This document shows positions 56,654 through 64,000 of a stretch of DNA of 64,000 nucleotides, piece after piece. Below the pieces are notes generated by a model that was given only the letters and a program-made list of their open reading frames with translations, did not search any database and had not been told where the DNA came from. The first letter of the stretch is position 1. Every line of letters starts with the position of its first letter. Made by a program: the position numbers and the translations under genes. Origin of the DNA: Erwinia persicina (GTDB taxonomy: Bacteria; Pseudomonadota; Gammaproteobacteria; Enterobacterales; Enterobacteriaceae); contig NZ_JACYMO010000001.1 of assembly GCF_014838825.1 (NCBI RefSeq), positions 1 through 64,000 on the forward strand, given 5' to 3'.

Positions 56654-57870
56654 ATGCAACCGTCAGTTACCCGTGAAAATTTTGATCAATGGATTGTTCC
56701 CACCTATGCCCCGGCCAGCTTTGTTCCGGTAAAGGCAGAGGGTTCGACACTGTGGGATCAGGAAGGGAAGTCGTACATCGACTTTGCCGGGGGTATTGCG
56801 GTCAATGCGCTCGGGCATGCGCATCCCGAGCTGCAACGCGCCTTACAGCAGCAGGCTGCCCTGCTGTGGCACACCGGCAATGGTTATACCAATGAACCGA
56901 TCCTGCGCCTGGCGAAACAGCTGATCGATGCCACCTTTGCCGACCGGGCATTTTTCTGTAACTCCGGGGCAGAAGCTAACGAAGCCGCGCTGAAACTGGC
57001 GCGTAAGGTGGCGATGGATAACGGGCAACCGCAGAAAAACGGTATTGTGGCGTTCAAAAATGCCTTTCACGGCCGCACGCTGTTTACCGTATCCGCCGGG
57101 GGGCAGCCAGCGTATTCGAAAGATTTTGCCCCCTTACCGCAGGGAATCGAGCATGCGGTCTATAACGATCTGACCTCAGCCGCCGCGCTGATTAACGACC
57201 AGACCTGCGCGGTGATTGTCGAACCTATTCAGGGGGAAGGCGGTGTGGTGCCGGCGGAACCCGGCTTTCTGCGCGGCCTGCGCGAGCTGTGTGACAGTCA
57301 CGGTGCGCTGCTGATTTTTGACGAAGTGCAGAGCGGCGTCGGCCGCACCGGTTCGCTGTATGCGTACATGCACTACGGCGTGACGCCGGACGTGCTGACC
57401 ACGGCGAAAGCGCTGGGCGGCGGCTTCCCTATCGGGGCGATGCTGACCACCGAGACCCTGGCCGCCCATCTGAATGTGGGCAGCCACGGCACCACCTACG
57501 GCGGCAATCCGCTGGCCGGTGCGGTCGGCGGTAAAGTGATGGAATTAATAAATCGCCCGGAAGTGCTGGCCGGGGTCGCTGAACGCCATCAGTGGTTTGT
57601 TGACGGTTTAACGGCGATCAACCAGCGTCTGCAGCTGTTCAGCGAAATTCGCGGTCTGGGGCTGTTGATCGGCTGCGTACTGAATCAGGATTACCAGGGA
57701 AAAGCCAAACTGATCAACCAGGCGGCCGCCGCCGAGGGCCTGATGGTGCTGATCGCCGGAGCCAGTGTCGTGCGCTTCGCGCCTTCCCTGATTATCACCC
57801 GCCAGGAAGTAGAAGAGGGGCTGGCTCGCTTCGAACGCGCCTGCCGCGCCGTCACTGAAGGAGCCCGCGT

Positions 57871-57874
<4 letters not shown>
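56654..57874 (+). CDS. astC: Succinylornithine transaminase
   Basis: The 406-residue class III aminotransferase carries out step 3 of the arginine succinyltransferase pathway (succinylornithine to succinylglutamate semialdehyde). The PLP lysine is Lys252 in [10 protein letters not shown], and F-D-E-V-Q holds the PLP aspartate. GAGG lies 6 bp before ATG 56654, which fits the E. coli start better than GTG 56636. First gene of the operon; it overlaps astA by 4 bp. Confidence 0.97.
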
Positions 57875-61696
<3,822 letters not shown>

Positions 61697-61710
61697 CGCG
61701 ATGATCGCAG

Positions 61711-61731
61711 GGCCGGAGGTTTTCTCCGGCC
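61711..61731 (+). other. Intercistronic hairpin astB-astE
   Basis: GGCCGGAG and CTCCGGCC pair perfectly around GTTTT. No T run follows, so it is more likely an RNA-stability or partial-attenuation element than a full terminator. Confidence 0.4.
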
Positions 61732-61768
61732 TGTCAGGGCTGAACGGCGATTGATGTAAGGAGTAGCA

Positions 61769-62770
61769 ATGCAGGATTTCCTCACCTTAACCCTCAACGG
61801 GCAGATCCCTGCCCAGCCAGAAGGACGCAATGAGCATCTGAGCTGGCGCTGGATTGACGTGGGCATTCTTGAAATTACCCCGCCTGAGACCGTATCCATG
61901 GCGCTGGTGGTTTCGGCGGGCGTACACGGCAATGAGACCGCCCCCGTCGAGATCCTCGAGCAGATGGTGGACTCGCTGCTGCGCGGCGAGCGGCCGCTGT
62001 TAACCCGTCTGCTGGTGATCTACGGCAACCCGGCGGCACTGCGGCAGAATAAACGTTATCTGCACGGGGACATGAACCGGATGTTCGGTGGTCGCTGGCA
62101 GCAGTATGAAGACTGCCCGGAAGCTCGCCGCGCCTGGCGTCTTGAGCAGGCAATGGAAAACTTCTGGCAGGCGGGAGAGTACGAAGAGGTGCGTTGGCAT
62201 ATCGATATGCACACGGCCATTCGAGGCTCGTACCATACCCGCTTTGGCGTCATGCCGCAGCGTGATACGCCGTGGCCGGAAACCTTTATGGACTGGCTGG
62301 CGGCGGCCGGGCTGGAAGCGCTGGTATTTCACCGCTCCCCGGGCGGGACATTTACCCATTACAGCAGCCAGCATTTCCAGGCGGCCAGCTGCACGCTGGA
62401 GCTGGGTAAGGCGCTGCCGTTCGGGGAAAACGACCTCAGTCAGTTCAGTGCTGCCGTGCAGGCGCTGGACGCGCTGATCAGCGGGGGGACGCTGCCTGAA
62501 GTTGCCGCCGCGCCGCGCCGCTATCGCGTTTCACAGCAGATCACCCGGCATACCGACCGGTTTGTGTTGCACATGAGCGGCGACACCCTGAACTTTACCG
62601 CCTTTCCGCAGGGGGCCCTGCTGGCTGAAGATGGCGACAAACGCTATTACGTGCAGCAGGCGCAGGAGTTTGTTCTGTTCCCGAATCCTGACGTCGCCAG
62701 CGGCCTGCGTGCCGGTCTGATGCTGGTGGAAGACACCGCGCATAATGAAGCGCTGGGGTCGACGCCGTAA
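61769..62770 (+). CDS. astE: Succinylglutamate desuccinylase
   Basis: The 333-residue zinc enzyme of the AstE/AspA family releases glutamate and succinate, step 5. Zinc-binding residues are visible in S-A-G-V-H-G-N-E-T (His and Glu) and H-I-D-M-H-T-A; the catalytic E follows in T-L-E-L-G-K-A. TAAGGAG lies just before the ATG. A terminator-like stem follows it. Confidence 0.96.
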   Translation: MQDFLTLTLNGQIPAQPEGRNEHLSWRWIDVGILEITPPETVSMALVVSAGVHGNETAPVEILEQMVDSLLRGERPLLTRLLVIYGNPAALRQNKRYLHGDMNRMFGGRWQQYEDCPEARRAWRLEQAMENFWQAGEYEEVRWHIDMHTAIRGSYHTRFGVMPQRDTPWPETFMDWLAAAGLEALVFHRSPGGTFTHYSSQHFQAASCTLELGKALPFGENDLSQFSAAVQALDALISGGTLPEVAAAPRRYRVSQQITRHTDRFVLHMSGDTLNFTAFPQGALLAEDGDKRYYVQQAQEFVLFPNPDVASGLRAGLMLVEDTAHNEALGSTP

Positions 62771-62788
62771 CCGCGTCGGTGCTGACGC

Positions 62789-62828
62789 TGCGGCCGTTTG
62801 ACGGCCGCATTGTCCATTGCTCTTTTTT
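62789..62828 (+). terminator. Probable terminator of the ast operon
   Basis: TGCGGCC and GGCCGCA pair around GTTTGAC (62789-62809), but the T run comes 12 bases later, so this is a weak assignment. The 323-bp astE-spy gap otherwise shows a single GTAAAC near 63031 that might be half of a CpxR box, and no perfect site. Confidence 0.5.
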
Positions 62829-63093
62829 CCGCCATAAACCCTCACTTTTTCCTTTCGCTATGCGGACACGCGTATTACACTTCTCCACAGTTTCTGCACA
62901 AACCCCTGTAAATTCATATTTTTTTGCAATTCCTCACTCAATCCTTCGCATTCTCTCCATGATTGGCGTCAATCTGTCTTTTATGCTTTCAGGGCTTTAC
63001 CCAGGCTCTGGGTAATTGACATTCAGCGTCGTAAACTTGCTTTCGACATCACGACAACTGAATTGCCACAGACTGAACTATAAGGACAATATT

Positions 63094-63582
63094 ATGCGTA
63101 AATTAACCTCTTTTGTTGTTGCCGCTACACTGGCTCTTGGCACTGCGGGTATCGTTCATGCCGCAGCGGATACCCTAACGCCGCCGCCAGCGGGCGCAGA
63201 CAAACCTCTGATGCATAAGCCACCGCGTCACGGTGGGATGCACGAAATGTTCAAAGGGCTGAATCTGACCGATGCGCAGAAAGAGCAGATGCGCACCATC
63301 ATGAAAGCCTCGCACAAAGAGATGAAGCGTCCTTCTCTGGAAGAGCGCCGTGCGGTGCACAGCATTATTGCGGCTGACAGCTTCGACCGCAGTAAGGCCG
63401 ACGCGCAGGCGACTGAAATGTCAGCAAACGGCAAAGCGCGCGCGCTGTCGATGCTGGAAACGCAGAACAAGCTGTATAACGTCCTGACGCCAGAGCAGAA
63501 AAAACAGTTTAATCAGAATTTTGAGAAACGTCTGACAGAAAAGCCTCAGCATGAAGGTAAAATGCCTCCTGCAGAAGACTAA
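63094..63582 (+). CDS. spy: Periplasmic ATP-independent chaperone Spy
   Basis: The 162-residue protein has a signal peptide (about 23 residues, ending V-H-A-A) and the helical Spy/CpxP core with two L-T-x-x-Q motifs: L-T-D-A-Q-K-E-Q-M near residue 58 and L-T-P-E-Q-K-K-Q-F near 137. The cradle-shaped dimer protects unfolded periplasmic proteins. In E. coli it is induced by the Cpx and Bae systems. TAAGGA precedes ATG 63094. It stands after astE and near cho, as in E. coli, but without ves. Confidence 0.93.
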   Translation: MRKLTSFVVAATLALGTAGIVHAAADTLTPPPAGADKPLMHKPPRHGGMHEMFKGLNLTDAQKEQMRTIMKASHKEMKRPSLEERRAVHSIIAADSFDRSKADAQATEMSANGKARALSMLETQNKLYNVLTPEQKKQFNQNFEKRLTEKPQHEGKMPPAED

Positions 63583-63599
63583 AAGTCACTGATTAAACA

Positions 63600-63660
63600 G
63601 AGACCGCCGACGTTGCCCACCTTGCCAGAACGGCGGTGGTCAGCGTCGGCGGTCTTTTTT
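63600..63660. terminator. Strong terminator between spy and cho
   Basis: AGACCGCCGACG (63601-63612) pairs perfectly with CGTCGGCGGTCT (63644-63655), and T residues follow. The inner part has a further partial stem. It serves spy; on the minus strand it lies just beyond the cho stop. Confidence 0.85.
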
Positions 63661-64000
63661 ATGCCCCAGAAACGGGCAGGGGGATCACCGGTAGCTTACC
63701 CGACAGCAGCGGCCGGCAGAGGATTTTGTAACCGTCACTGTCGAAGCCCGGCGGAGTACTGCACAGTGCAGCGGCGTCTTCGAGTTCGCTGACGGAGCCC
63801 AGATAGAGCCAGTTATTGATCACATGGATCTGCTTGTGCATCACGCCCTGTTCCACCACCGCAATAGCCCCCGGCCAGGGCCAGCACTGTAGCCGCACGG
63901 CCTCCAGCGCTGCCAGCAGGCGCTGCTGATGCGCCTCAGGCGGTTCTTTGCCGCAGCAGGCACCGGCGCAGCGGCGCAGGCTGAAGCGAAAACACGGCCG
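63659..64000 (-). CDS. cho: Excinuclease Cho, C-terminal part
   Basis: 113 codons of the 3' part are visible, continuing off the right edge. The sequence C-F-R-F-S-L-R-R-C-A-G-A-C-C-G-K-E followed by C-W-P-W-P-G-A-I-A-V and G-F-D-S-D-G-Y-K-I-L-C-R-P-L-L-S-G matches the C-terminal half of E. coli Cho, a UvrC-like endonuclease that makes the 3' incision in nucleotide excision repair. The stop codon overlaps the T run of the spy terminator. Confidence 0.9.
   Translation of the reverse strand, partial: RPCFRFSLRRCAGACCGKEPPEAHQQRLLAALEAVRLQCWPWPGAIAVVEQGVMHKQIHVINNWLYLGSVSELEDAAALCSTPPGFDSDGYKILCRPLLSGKLPVIPLPVSGA

Noticed and set aside
63028..63048. CpxR box upstream of spy
   Set aside because: Only one GTAAA half is present at the expected spacing. 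I cannot support a full tandem site.

Overview
This 64 kb window is a chromosomal segment of a gammaproteobacterium of the order Enterobacterales. The backbone follows the Escherichia coli order pth, ychH, prs, ispE, lolB, hemA, prfA, prmC, sirB2, sirB1, kdsA, chaA, chaB, chaC, then ychO, astCADBE, spy and cho, with proteins very like the E. coli ones. Several backbone junctions carry accessory cassettes, and their combination (scrKYABR, a short type VI secretion cluster, LpxO, plant-sugar catabolism) suggests a plant- or insect-associated member of the Erwiniaceae (Erwinia or Pantoea). That placement is inference. I see no rRNA, tRNA or CRISPR array.

Layout. 1-600: end of an IS3-family element inserted in a P4-type integrase gene that points away from the 3' end of ychF, so the left edge looks like the border of an integrated island. 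0.6-9.4 kb: ychF, pth and ychH, with a SulP transporter plus a degenerate EAL protein placed between ychF and pth, and a diguanylate cyclase, an MFS exporter and a LysR regulator where E. coli has dauA. 9.4-19.9 kb: conserved core (prs, ispE, lolB; hemA, prfA, prmC, sirB2, sirB1, kdsA; hslJ; chaA, chaB). 19.9-26.6 kb: complete sucrose regulon scrKYABR inserted between chaB and chaC. 27.4-36.5 kb: one-strand cluster of type VI secretion genes with only membrane-complex parts (short TssM, TssL), TagF and the threonine-phosphorylation switch (PpkA, PppA, Fha), and no tail, sheath, baseplate or effector genes. 36.9-42.2 kb: nasR, a sigma-54-like promoter and attenuator leader, fused nitrite reductase nasB and a siroheme methyltransferase. 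Nitrate reductase and the transporters usual for nas operons are absent here. 42.2-52.5 kb: a ten-gene catabolic cassette with a DeoR regulator, split transketolase, two short-chain dehydrogenases, a complete ribose-type ABC transporter with a DUF2291 lipoprotein, and an FGGY kinase. 52.7-56.2 kb: lpxO, ychO and a bestrophin-like channel. 56.5-64 kb: astCADBE with a sigma-54-like promoter, spy, and the 3' part of cho.

How the parts work together. The 42-52 kb cassette reads as a whole pathway: import of a small polyol or branched sugar, oxidation by the SDRs, phosphorylation by the kinase, and transfer of a two-carbon unit by the two-subunit transketolase into the pentose phosphate pathway. 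It resembles known D-apiose, threitol and arabitol pathways but matches none of them gene for gene, and it is my best candidate for an undescribed system. The tail-less type VI cluster is the second. Both can be tested by the comparisons given in the findings.
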